Translations under genes and position numbers: made by a program
DNA from: Candidatus Hydrogenedentota bacterium
GTDB taxonomy: Bacteria; Hydrogenedentota; Hydrogenedentia; Hydrogenedentales; SLHB01
Direction of reading: 5' to 3'
Length of the DNA stretch: 46,921 nt
NCBI GenBank assembly: GCA_012719295.1
Contig: JAAYAQ010000128.1
Span: forward strand, 1 to 46,921
The notes under the pieces: generated by a model
What the model was told of the DNA's origin: nothing
Databases searched by the model: none
What the model saw: only the letters and a program-made list of their open reading frames with translations
Shown here: positions 1 through 7,866 of the stretch, piece by piece
Layout of the letters: each line of letters begins with the position of its first letter
Numbering within the stretch: the stretch's first letter is position 1

Positions 1-71
1 CCAGTCCCTGTTCGCATCATCGTTCACGGTTATAACGTTTTCCCGGCCGGTAGAGTTAACACGCTCTGACG

Positions 72-1112
72 TTACGCCACAAAGAGGAAATCGCGCAACT
101 CAGCATATCCTCGCGGTTTCAGCCAGGCGCGAATTTCCTCCCGCGCGCCCGGCGCGCCCACGGCAATAACGATGAATGTCGTCTGGGGAGCCGGCAGATC
201 ATCGGGAGCGATGACCGGCGTCCCATGGATCGCGCGGCCAATCTTGCGGGGATGAATGTCCACAACGGCTTCAGGCTGAAGGGGTTCCCACTCGCGGAGC
301 CAGAGTTTGCCCACCTCGCCGGCGCCCCACTGGTGAAACCGTGTTCGCCCGCGAAGGTACGAACGCGCGAGATAGAAACGTTTCAACGCCCGGAACCGGG
401 CCAGGGAATACCGTTCCGCGGTCATCGACAGACGGCCGGGCGACTCCCTCCACCGCAACAGGGGTTCGGGCACCACGCCGAAGCGGGCCCCGTCGAGGAA
501 CAGCCGCATGCACAGGTCGTAATCCTCCGCCCAGCCATGATCTTCGTAGCCTCCGGCGCGTTCGAATGCCTCGCGGCGCAGGAAGAATGCGGGGTGGGGG
601 ACGGGACATTCGATGAACAGCTCCCGCACGATGTCGTCGTGGCTCCGAAGCCCGTTGAGCCACTCCTCGTACCGCGCCCGGCCTTCGCCGATGCGCGCAC
701 CGAACATGCAGACGTGGGTCCCGCACAGGGCGGTATCGGGATGCTCTTCCATGTACGCGTACTGTTTCGCAAGACGTTCGGGCAGGGCGAGGTCGTCCGC
801 GTCCATGCGTGCAATGAACGGCGCCCGGGCGAGGGCGCATCCCGTCTGCAGGGCCCGCACAATGCCCCCGTGGGCCTGCCGGACCAGGCGGAGCCGGGGA
901 TCCATCGCGGCCGCGGCCTCCGCAAGGCCGGGGGTGGCGTCGCGGGAGCCGTCATCCACGATGAGGAGTTCCCACTCGCGGAAGCTCTGGTTCCGGATGG
1001 ATTCGATGGCGGCTTCCAGGGTTTCCGCCGCGTTGAAGCACGGCATTACCACGGAGATTTCCGGTGCTGGCGGGGTCATCGGTATGGGCATCACTCCGGT
1101 CTGTTGGTTCAT
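72..1112 (-). CDS. Family 2 glycosyltransferase with extra C-terminal domain
   Basis: Transfers a sugar from a nucleotide-sugar donor, probably to a surface polysaccharide or lipid. The GT-A fold spans about residues 18-235 of 346: the start 'EISVVMPCFNAAETL', 'VDDGS' at 52-56, the metal-binding 'MDADD' at 103-107 and the acceptor-side 'AEDYDLCMRL' near 196-204. No transmembrane segment is seen, so it is likely cytoplasmic. The last ~85 residues form a second unit starting with 'GAGEVGK' (263-269), a glycine-rich nucleotide-binding-like turn, and ending in beta-alpha elements; I do not know its function. The frame runs upstream to a TTG at 1172, but the ATG at 1112 lies just before the conserved domain; its ribosome site is weak. 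Acceptor and donor cannot be told from sequence. Bases 1-71 show no gene. Confidence 0.88.
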   Translation of the reverse strand: MNQQTGVMPIPMTPPAPEISVVMPCFNAAETLEAAIESIRNQSFREWELLIVDDGSRDATPGLAEAAAAMDPRLRLVRQAHGGIVRALQTGCALARAPFIARMDADDLALPERLAKQYAYMEEHPDTALCGTHVCMFGARIGEGRARYEEWLNGLRSHDDIVRELFIECPVPHPAFFLRREAFERAGGYEDHGWAEDYDLCMRLFLDGARFGVVPEPLLRWRESPGRLSMTAERYSLARFRALKRFYLARSYLRGRTRFHQWGAGEVGKLWLREWEPLQPEAVVDIHPRKIGRAIHGTPVIAPDDLPAPQTTFIVIAVGAPGAREEIRAWLKPRGYAELRDFLFVA

Positions 1113-1248
1113 TTCCCCAGGCTTCCGGCCATGCGACGTCTCCCCCGAAAACGCCCTTTGCGTTTCTGCCAAACGCTCAGATGGCGTTCGACCGGGGACA
1201 CGCAGTCGCGCCGCGGACGGCGCTTTCGCGCAATGAGACGCGGTGCGG

Positions 1249-1950
1249 CTACGCCCAATTTTCCTGGGCCGTGTCGTACTGGTTCAGGAACGGGAAAATG
1301 CTGTCGACGACGAATCCCTGGGCCGCGCGGAAATTGTCCGCAACGAGGCCCAAACCGTCCCGCATCACGCGCTGCCGGGCGAAAACGCCCTTTACCTCGA
1401 CATAGACCTCATGCTGGCTGTGCCGGAAGGACTCGATGACCACGTTGTAAGAACTGGGTTGTTCCGGGGTTTCGGGGAACACCAGCCGGAGGCCGCCGAC
1501 CGCGATGGGGCGCCTGAAATACGGCCCGAGCCGGTCTTCCTGATGGCAGACATGGTCCAGCAGAAACCGCCGCGCGTCGTCATAGTGGGTCAGGGCGAAC
1601 GTGGTCCGCAACGTTACCGTGTGCGCGGGGAGAAACGGGATATTCAGGGCGTCCATGGCCGGACCCGCAGCCCCTTCGAGCTTCGCGAGGAAGTCCGACA
1701 GCGGGATATCGACCCATTCCTCCGCCAGCATGAAGCGGTCCGGCAGAAAAAGAAACGTCGAGAGCGTTCTGGCCCCGCGCTTGGAGAAAAACCGGAACCG
1801 GCCCGGCAGACTGAAATCCGTGTTGTCGTACGCCGCCTCCCGTGTCTGCGACAGGTCAAAATAGAGCTTCTGGAGCACAGACACCTCGTGCTTGCACGGC
1901 AAATGCAACAGCTCCGCGGAGAAATGGATCGGTCTGTCTTCGGCTTGCAT
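1249..1950 (-). CDS. Conserved-looking hypothetical protein, 233 residues
   Basis: I do not recognise the family. The product is soluble-looking, with no signal peptide or membrane helix, mixed alpha/beta composition and many aromatic residues. It has a Phe-rich stretch 'GRFRFFSKRGARTLSTFLF' in the N-terminal third and ends in 'FLNQYDTAQENWA'. A CYTH-like or polyphosphate/VTC-type fold is conceivable from the alternating basic strands, but no diagnostic ExExK motif is visible, so this is only a thought. The ATG at 1948-1950 has an AGGGGAG site five bases upstream; the GTG two codons earlier overlaps that site and is unlikely. It has its own promoter at 1973-2001. It lies 136 bases upstream of the glycosyltransferase on the same strand and may be co-transcribed with it. 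Confidence 0.72.
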   Translation of the reverse strand: MQAEDRPIHFSAELLHLPCKHEVSVLQKLYFDLSQTREAAYDNTDFSLPGRFRFFSKRGARTLSTFLFLPDRFMLAEEWVDIPLSDFLAKLEGAAGPAMDALNIPFLPAHTVTLRTTFALTHYDDARRFLLDHVCHQEDRLGPYFRRPIAVGGLRLVFPETPEQPSSYNVVIESFRHSQHEVYVEVKGVFARQRVMRDGLGLVADNFRAAQGFVVDSIFPFLNQYDTAQENWA

Positions 1951-1972
1951 CGACACTCCCCTGTTTCAGGTC

Positions 1973-2001
1973 AGTATAGGCCGCTGGCCAGGACGGTGCA
2001 A
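1973..2001 (-). promoter_or_regulatory. Sigma-70-type promoter for the hypothetical gene at 1249-1950
   Basis: On the minus strand, TTGCAC (1996-2001) is separated by exactly 17 bases from TATACT (1973-1978). Transcription would start near 1966, giving a leader of roughly 16 bases before the ATG at 1950. Both hexamers match the housekeeping consensus well, which is uncommon in this GC-rich window. Confidence 0.65.
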
Positions 2002-2060
2002 CCCGCTGCGATTAAAGATCTTCGAACCGGTTGCCGCTGCCGCGCGAAGGGCCGTCCGCC

Positions 2061-4460
2061 CTACTTCCTGATCAACCAGACCTCCGCGAGGTACGACCAC
2101 TGCCGCCAGTTGAGGTGGTATTCGTCGATGTCCCCGAACGTGACGGCGATTTCCCCGTCGGCAATCAGTTCGGGGGGAATCGGGAACTCCTTGAATGCGC
2201 CCCGTTCCCGGGGATACACGGAGGGCACGAGGGCCACGTCATCCACGATCGGCCGCAACCCGCCGCTCCCTGTCGCGCGCAAAAGGTATTCCCCCTCGGG
2301 GTCGAGTCCGCGGTAAGCGAGTTTTTCGGGCCACCGCATCAGACAGAGCCACGACAGGCGCGCCCGGCTGAACCCGTCTTCGACCCAGGGGAAATGGGGG
2401 TTGCGCAATTCCACGAGGTCCGGTTCCACCCAGGGGCCCGGCGGCAGCGCCACGTGTTCCATCTCGGCCACGTTGCCGATATCGTCGTAATAGCTCCCGG
2501 GACCGGGCGATTCCCACGTGCGGATAACGTCCAGCCGCGCCAGCTTGTCTTCTTCGGTGGAAAATTCACGGATCGCCTGGAACTCGTCTTCGAGCCACCA
2601 GCGGTTGTTGAGCGGGCGGTCGACGTAGTCAAGGATCGCGCCCCGTTCACCGTTGCGCGCCTGGAACCGCGGCACGCTGGTCTGGTAGCCAATCGAATCG
2701 AACAGGGCGACGCACAGTTCCTCGAGCCGCTGCCGCCAGTCCATCTTGACCGGGTTGGTCTCGGCCTGTTTCAGGATGGCTTCGGCCTGTTCCATGGCGG
2801 CCCCGGCGCCCAGCACGGGGGCCTGCGCGAGGAGTTCATTGACCTCCGATTCGAGCCGGGTTTCATACAGGAGCCGGTGCCGGGTATACGCGTCGAAGTA
2901 TGCACGCAGCAGGCACAACTGCCAGCGCCAGTTGCTGCCGAGCCGCGGCGATACGGCCTCCAGCGCCTGCCAGTGCATCAGCGTGGCGTCCACGGCCCCG
3001 TTGTCGGCAAGTTTTCCTTCCCAGTTCTTCTCGAGCGCGAGGATGCCGTCGGCGGCGCGTTCCGCGACGCCCGAGCCGAAGAACAGGTTGGCGTATTCGA
3101 TGCAGGTCTGGCGCGGTTCGGTGGCGGGGTCCCAGCCCAGCCGGCTCCAGACCGCCTTGTTCACGTCGTCGTTGATGCCGTCCGAGTAGCTCAGAAACCC
3201 GTCGGTCCAGGGCGCGTACCAGCTGTGGACGTGCGTGTACCACGCCGGCTGCGGGTTGGGACATTCCCGGCCCAGGGTGAGCGCGAACGCCTGGTCCCAC
3301 CAGTAGACCGGGTATTGGCAAATAAGGCTGTGGGTAATGTCGGGATAGTGACGCAGGCCGTACTGTTTTGGCAGCCGGCGGCGCGTCTCGGCCAGAGACG
3401 GGCTGGACGGTCCGTGCACCACCCCTCCCAGCCAGTCCGGCTGATGCGCGTCGAGCCAGGCAAAGAAGGCATCCACCTTGCCCGCCTCAAAACCCTGGAG
3501 CGAAATCCAGATCTTCGCGGCGGGATGGTGTTGCTGCAGACGTGCCGCCATGTCGGCCGCATACGGCAGCAGCAGGCCGGGCGGATTGTCGCCCGGATCG
3601 CCTCCCGGAATGAAGACGGCGCTCAGAAGCGGGCAGCTCCGGAAGAAATCGTCGAGCTCGGCCAGGGATTCGGCGCGCCGGTCCGCGTCGTTCAGCTCGA
3701 ATCCCGCCGGGACCCACACCCAGTAATCGATGCCGTACCGCTGGCAGATCTGCGCCATGGCCACATTCATCTCTTCGCGCGGCACCCGGGCGTGCGGGCC
3801 GGGATCGTCCTGGCTGGGTATGTTCTCCACGCAATTCGCGCCGAACAGGACCAATTCTCGGATGTACTGGTCGTAGGTCGCCACGTCCCACGCGTCATAG
3901 GCATTCGCGGTGTTGCGGTAGCCGAGCTGGTGGCCCCGGATGGGGTAGGCCGGGGAGGTGCACACGTCGAGGTCGGCCGGAAACGATACCCGGCCTTCGC
4001 TCCACGTCATGCTGCGAAGAAACTGTCCCGCTGCGAACAACGCCCCGCGGGCATCGGCGCCGATGAGCCAGACCGTGGGCGCGGCGTCGCCCTGCCGCTC
4101 GACATACAGCCGGAACCCTTCCGGTCTCTGCTCGGGGAGGCAGTCACCAGGGCGTTTCGGGATCTCGCGCGGCCATTCCGGCGGGGCTCCAGCCACGGTG
4201 ATCGCGATCACCGGCCCGGAATCCGGCCATGTGGCCGATTCCGCCCATTGAAGCCCGGTGCGTTTGGCCACCTCCTCAATCAGCACGGTCGCGGCCATCT
4301 GTTCCGCCGGCGGGCGCTCGCCGGACCGGACTACCACGGCCGCCCCGGACACATCGAGCCGCCCGGGTGCATCGGCAGTGTGCCCCGGGAATGCCGGCGC
4401 GGCCGTGAGTAACGCGGCCATCACAATGCCATACCAGGTGAGCCGACAATGGTTGCGCAT
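2061..4460 (-). CDS. Secreted glycoside-hydrolase-like protein (alpha-glucuronidase/hexosaminidase-type N-domain)
   Basis: 799 residues. A signal peptide (Arg/His then a hydrophobic stretch to about residue 26) sends it to the periplasm or outside. Residues ~35-160 look like the alpha/beta domain that precedes the barrel in GH67, GH20 and GH84-type enzymes ('AEQMAATVLIEEVAKRTGL', then 'VWLIGADARGALFAAGQFLR'). Residues ~170-520 read as a TIM barrel ('YPIRGHQLGYRN', 'WDVATYDQYIRELVLFGAN', 'AVFIPGGDPGDNPPG', 'HSLICQYPVYWWDQAF'), followed by a helical region and a C-terminal beta domain. Catalytic acids cannot be assigned by eye, so substrate and activity are open. The ATG at 4460 is chosen because AAAGGGGA sits seven bases upstream and the signal peptide starts there; the frame runs open a further 432 bases without coding character. 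A palindrome lies in its leader. Confidence 0.82.
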   Translation of the reverse strand: MRNHCRLTWYGIVMAALLTAAPAFPGHTADAPGRLDVSGAAVVVRSGERPPAEQMAATVLIEEVAKRTGLQWAESATWPDSGPVIAITVAGAPPEWPREIPKRPGDCLPEQRPEGFRLYVERQGDAAPTVWLIGADARGALFAAGQFLRSMTWSEGRVSFPADLDVCTSPAYPIRGHQLGYRNTANAYDAWDVATYDQYIRELVLFGANCVENIPSQDDPGPHARVPREEMNVAMAQICQRYGIDYWVWVPAGFELNDADRRAESLAELDDFFRSCPLLSAVFIPGGDPGDNPPGLLLPYAADMAARLQQHHPAAKIWISLQGFEAGKVDAFFAWLDAHQPDWLGGVVHGPSSPSLAETRRRLPKQYGLRHYPDITHSLICQYPVYWWDQAFALTLGRECPNPQPAWYTHVHSWYAPWTDGFLSYSDGINDDVNKAVWSRLGWDPATEPRQTCIEYANLFFGSGVAERAADGILALEKNWEGKLADNGAVDATLMHWQALEAVSPRLGSNWRWQLCLLRAYFDAYTRHRLLYETRLESEVNELLAQAPVLGAGAAMEQAEAILKQAETNPVKMDWRQRLEELCVALFDSIGYQTSVPRFQARNGERGAILDYVDRPLNNRWWLEDEFQAIREFSTEEDKLARLDVIRTWESPGPGSYYDDIGNVAEMEHVALPPGPWVEPDLVELRNPHFPWVEDGFSRARLSWLCLMRWPEKLAYRGLDPEGEYLLRATGSGGLRPIVDDVALVPSVYPRERGAFKEFPIPPELIADGEIAVTFGDIDEYHLNWRQWSYLAEVWLIRK

Positions 4461-4495
4461 GGCTGTTCCCCTTTCGTGTGCGTCATGTCGTGTAA

Positions 4496-4514
4496 GCAGC
4501 CTATCAGAGGCTGC
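4496..4514. promoter_or_regulatory. 19-bp palindrome upstream of the hydrolase gene (candidate operator)
   Basis: GCAGCCT-N5-AGGCTGC is a perfect 7-base inverted repeat centred 45 bases upstream of the hydrolase ATG at 4460. On the minus strand the T-run lies before the hairpin rather than after it, so it is not a terminator for that strand. Size and position fit a repressor operator or a leader hairpin; the regulator is unknown. Confidence 0.4.
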
Positions 4515-4644
4515 GGAAAAAAACACCTCCGGCCATGCCGCACCGGTGCACGAGCCGCTTGCGGCGCCCTGTCCCGCCCGTCCGGGAGACACAGTACCGC
4601 GCGAGCGCCTGGGTCCAAAGGCCCCGCTGTCTGCCCGGCGCCAC

Positions 4645-4673
4645 TTGACATTCCCACGGGACTGGCCTACAAC
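4645..4673 (+). promoter_or_regulatory. Sigma-70-type promoter for pruA
   Basis: A perfect TTGACA (4645-4650), 17-base spacer and TACAAC (4668-4673). Predicted start is near 4680, leaving a 5' leader of about 190 bases before the pruA ATG at 4870. Confidence 0.6.
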
Positions 4674-4869
4674 GGGGAGACTTCCATCCGAATTCCGGGG
4701 GCATACACGGTGCGGCATGCGAAGCGGGCAGGGGCGGTGCTGCCGGGTCCTCGAGGCATGCCTGGGATCCCCCGGGACGGGCCGATGCTGCGGTTTGCGG
4801 CCCGTACGCGTGGGATAGGGGCACGACCGGCCGGGCGTGGTCTCACGTCCGAGCACGAGGAGGAAACGT

Positions 4870-6501
4870 ATGTTCAACGGATTGTTCCACATTCCCCTGC
4901 CGAAGAATGAGCCGGCACTGAACTATGCGCCCGGAAGCAGGGAGCGGGCGGAACTGCAAGCGGTGCTGAAGGACATGCTGGCGAATCCCGTCGAGGTCCC
5001 CATTGTCATCGGGGGCAAGGAGATCAAGTCCGAAAAGCTGATCGAGATGCGCTGTCCGCACAACCGGTCCCAGTTGCTGGGCCATTACCACCAGGCCAAC
5101 GCCCTGCACGCCAACCAGGCCATTGACGCCGCGAACGCGGCCAAGCGCGACTGGGCCCTGATGCCCTGGTCGGACCGCGCCACGGTGATGTTGAAGGCCG
5201 CGGAACTGCTGTCGGGCAAGTACCGGCAGATCCTGAACGCGGCCACGATGCTCTGCATGAGCAAGACGTGCTGGCAGGCCGAGATCGATTCCGCCTGCGA
5301 ATTGATCGATTTCTGGCGGTTCAATCCCTATTTCATGACGCAGATCTATGACGACCAGCCCATGTCCAGTCACCAGGTGCTCAATTACATGGAACACCGC
5401 CCGCTGGAGGGGTTCGTGTTTGCCATCACCCCGTTCAACTTCACCTCCATCGCCGGCAACCTGCCCACCGCCCCGGCCCTCATGGGCAACGCGGTGGTCT
5501 GGAAACCCGCGTCGAGCGCCGTGTTGCCCGCGCACTACATCATGAAGATCCTCAAAGAGGCCGGGCTGCCGGACGGGGTGATCAACATGGTGCCCGGCCC
5601 CGGCGACACCATCGGCCCGCCCGTACTCGATCACCTCGACCTGGGCGGCATCCATTTCACCGGCAGCACCAAGGTCTTTTCGACCATCTGGCTCGCGGTC
5701 GGGTCCGATATCCGGAAGTACTATTCGTATCCGCGCATCGTGGGAGAGACCGGCGGCAAAGACTTCATTTTCGCCCACGCCTCGGCGGACCTCGATGCCC
5801 TGTGTACCGGTCTGATCCGCGGGGCCTACGAGTACCAGGGGCAGAAATGCTCGGCCGCGAGCCGCGCGTACATCCCCGATTCGATCTGGCCCGCATTGAA
5901 GGAGCGCCTGCTCGATCAGCTCGGCACGCTCGACATGGGCGACGTGTGCGACTTCAAGAATTTCATGGGCGCGGTGATCGACGGCGCGGCGTTCCGGAGC
6001 ATCTCGGGGTATATCGATTTCGCCCACAGCGACCCGCAGCTTGAGATTCTCGCCGGAGGGAAGTGCGACGATTCCGAGGGGTATTTTGTTGATCCCACGG
6101 TGGTGCTGAGCCCGGACCCGCAATCGCGGCTCATGTGCGAGGAGATCTTCGGGCCGGTGCTGACGGTTCACGTGTATCCCGAAAAGCAGTATGAGGCGGC
6201 GCTCGAACTGTGCGACAAGACCAGCCCCTACGCGTTGACGGGCGCCATCTTCGCCCAGGACCGGTCGGCGATTGTGAAGGCCTCGAAAACCCTCGTGAAT
6301 GCCGCGGGCAATTTCTACATCAACGACAAGCCGACCGGCGCCGTGGTGGGGCAGCAGCCGTTCGGCGGAAGCCGCGCCTCCGGCACCAACGACAAGGCGG
6401 GGTCGTGGCTGAACCTCGAACGCTGGGTCTCGCCCCGGTCCATCAAGGAGAATTTCCTGCCGCCTTCCAATTACCGGTATCCGCATATGAACGGAGAGTG
6501 A
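4870..6501 (+). CDS. pruA: L-glutamate gamma-semialdehyde (1-pyrroline-5-carboxylate) dehydrogenase
   Basis: Oxidises glutamate-gamma-semialdehyde to glutamate with NAD+, the second step of proline breakdown (also fed by ornithine). The 543 residues resemble the stand-alone ALDH4 type rather than the longer PutA fusion. Visible landmarks are 'ITPFNFTSIAGNLPTAPAL' for the cofactor site (186-204), 'HFTGS' (262-266), the general-base glutamate in 'GETGGKDF' (E293) and the catalytic cysteine in 'GQKCSAASRAY' (C327). The ATG has GAGGAGG six bases upstream; a longer frame starting at 4837 lacks such a site. Cytosolic. No proline dehydrogenase gene is next to it, so the first pathway step must be encoded elsewhere. 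A likely terminator follows at 6518-6552. Confidence 0.95.
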   Translation: MFNGLFHIPLPKNEPALNYAPGSRERAELQAVLKDMLANPVEVPIVIGGKEIKSEKLIEMRCPHNRSQLLGHYHQANALHANQAIDAANAAKRDWALMPWSDRATVMLKAAELLSGKYRQILNAATMLCMSKTCWQAEIDSACELIDFWRFNPYFMTQIYDDQPMSSHQVLNYMEHRPLEGFVFAITPFNFTSIAGNLPTAPALMGNAVVWKPASSAVLPAHYIMKILKEAGLPDGVINMVPGPGDTIGPPVLDHLDLGGIHFTGSTKVFSTIWLAVGSDIRKYYSYPRIVGETGGKDFIFAHASADLDALCTGLIRGAYEYQGQKCSAASRAYIPDSIWPALKERLLDQLGTLDMGDVCDFKNFMGAVIDGAAFRSISGYIDFAHSDPQLEILAGGKCDDSEGYFVDPTVVLSPDPQSRLMCEEIFGPVLTVHVYPEKQYEAALELCDKTSPYALTGAIFAQDRSAIVKASKTLVNAAGNFYINDKPTGAVVGQQPFGGSRASGTNDKAGSWLNLERWVSPRSIKENFLPPSNYRYPHMNGE

Positions 6502-6517
6502 GGCGGGCCGTTTCCGG

Positions 6518-6552
6518 GCGCGGGAGCGCGAGAGGCGTTCCCGCGCTTCTTT
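6518..6552 (+). terminator. Rho-independent terminator after pruA
   Basis: An 8-base perfect stem (GCGCGGGA at 6518-6525 pairing with TCCCGCGC at 6539-6546) is followed at once by TTCTTT, 16 bases after the pruA stop codon. Confidence 0.6.
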
Positions 6553-6588
6553 CGGCTTCGCAGGGGACGGCGCGCTCCGGAGGCAAGC

Positions 6589-6617
6589 TTGCGCCGGAAC
6601 CCGTGCGCGGGTAGCAT
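6589..6617 (+). promoter_or_regulatory. Weak candidate promoter for the TPR lipoprotein
   Basis: TTGCGC (6589-6594), a 17-base spacer and TAGCAT (6612-6617) lie about 100 bases before the ATG at 6715. Match is moderate (3/6 and 4/6), but position after the terminator and spacing are right. Confidence 0.35.
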
Positions 6618-6714
6618 ACGGCGTCTGGCCCTCCGGCTGCGGGGTGCGAGGGCCATCGTGTGCCATGCGCCGCAAACCACGGTTTTCCGGGCGGGAAGCC
6701 CGAGAGGAGAATTC

Positions 6715-7848
6715 ATGATGCGTCGGCCGTTCGCGTGTGTTGTCTTGACGAGCATAGTGCTGCTGGCCGCGGGCTGCGCCACAACGGGCCGTTCCCCGAA
6801 GCTGAACCTGCGCGAGGCCGCCGCCCCCGTCTGGTCGCTGCAACAAGCCAATGACGAACTGGTGGTGTCCGTGTCGCCCGCGGGCAGAAGTCTGCGCCTT
6901 GCGGGTTCGGCCGGTCTCGTCCTGGGAACCGGCGTGGATGCCGTCGTGAACGCGCGGTACCGGAGCCGGATTCAGGAATTGATTGGCGAAGACGATACCG
7001 CGGCCATCCTGGCCAACGCCCTGGAAACAGCCCTGGCCGGGGCCGGGGCAGCGGGCCTGGCTCAGGCGGCTCCGCTGCCGAGCACGGCCGGATTCGACAG
7101 CAGGCGCGACGCCTTCTCCGCCTACTACGACGGTCTCGCACGGGCCGGACACGACGTGCTGTTGCGGCTCCGGTCGACGCACGGGATCTTCGGCCATGAC
7201 GCCACCCTGGCCGTGAAACTCGACGGCCGTATGGTCGAGCTCCCTTCCGGGCACGCGCTGTGGGACAACGAGATCGTGGCCACGGTGGAGCCCGTGATGG
7301 CGTATGACCGCCTTGGCGACCCGACCGACCGCATGACGCCGCGAATCAAGGGGGCGCGCCTGACCGTGGAGGACGATGCCCTCGCGAAGTGGCAGACCGG
7401 GGGCCGGTCGTTGCGGGCCGATTTCGAGCAGGCGGCGGCGGGCGCCGCGGCGGCCCTGGTCGCGAATCTGGGGCTCGCCGAAAACGCCCTCGGCGAGTTC
7501 CATCTCGGCGAACTGGCCCTGATGCGGAAGAACTTCGAAGAGGCCCTGCAGCATTACCGGAAGGCCATCTCGCTGAACCCGGATTATCCCGCCGCGCACT
7601 GCGGCGTTGCGGTGACCCGGGGCCACATGGGGGAGCTCCCGGCGGCCATCGAAACCGCGACGGCCGTCACCGCAAAATGGCCGGACTATGCCCCGGCCCA
7701 CATGAATCTCGCCTGGTGGCACGCCATCGAGAAGGGGGATGCCGCGTCGGCACGCCCGTATTACCGGCGCGCCCTTGAACTCGGCATGAAACCCGTCGGG
7801 AGAATTGACGAATACCTTTCGGAAGACGGGCAGAGCGACAAATCGTAG
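6715..7848 (+). CDS. TPR-containing lipoprotein
   Basis: 377 residues. The N-terminus is a lipoprotein signal: two Arg, a hydrophobic run and the lipobox 'LAAGC' with the acylated cysteine at 21, so it should be anchored to a membrane on the periplasmic side. The middle (about 45-250) has no family I recognise; it includes a Gly/Ala-rich hydrophobic segment ('AGSAGLVLGTGVDAVVNARYRSRI'-like region) that resembles the start of several outer-membrane-associated lipoproteins. Residues ~255-360 are tetratricopeptide-like: 'NFEEALQHYRKAISLNPDYPAAH', then two further helix pairs. Such repeats usually mediate protein contacts. Tandem ATGs at 6715 and 6718 have GAGAGGAG upstream. Transcribed toward the YfhO gene; only 18 bases separate the two stops. 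Confidence 0.78.
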   Translation: MMRRPFACVVLTSIVLLAAGCATTGRSPKLNLREAAAPVWSLQQANDELVVSVSPAGRSLRLAGSAGLVLGTGVDAVVNARYRSRIQELIGEDDTAAILANALETALAGAGAAGLAQAAPLPSTAGFDSRRDAFSAYYDGLARAGHDVLLRLRSTHGIFGHDATLAVKLDGRMVELPSGHALWDNEIVATVEPVMAYDRLGDPTDRMTPRIKGARLTVEDDALAKWQTGGRSLRADFEQAAAGAAAALVANLGLAENALGEFHLGELALMRKNFEEALQHYRKAISLNPDYPAAHCGVAVTRGHMGELPAAIETATAVTAKWPDYAPAHMNLAWWHAIEKGDAASARPYYRRALELGMKPVGRIDEYLSEDGQSDKS

Positions 7849-7866
7849 CTGCGGTTCCGGGATGGT

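Larger units (their letters stand above)
4461..4869. other. Divergent intergenic region, 409 bases
   Basis: Separates the minus-strand hydrolase gene from plus-strand pruA. It holds the palindrome at 4496-4514, the promoter at 4645-4673 and a GC-rich pruA leader of about 190 bases. Open frames here on both strands have no initiation signals or recognisable protein sequence. I could not match the leader to any riboswitch class. Confidence 0.6.

Noticed and set aside
2031-4412. 793-residue plus-strand open frame opposite the hydrolase gene, and similar long antisense frames
   Set aside because: High GC keeps alternative frames open. The antisense product is rich in Arg/Pro/Gly with no domain, while the minus strand gives a clear signal peptide and enzyme fold.
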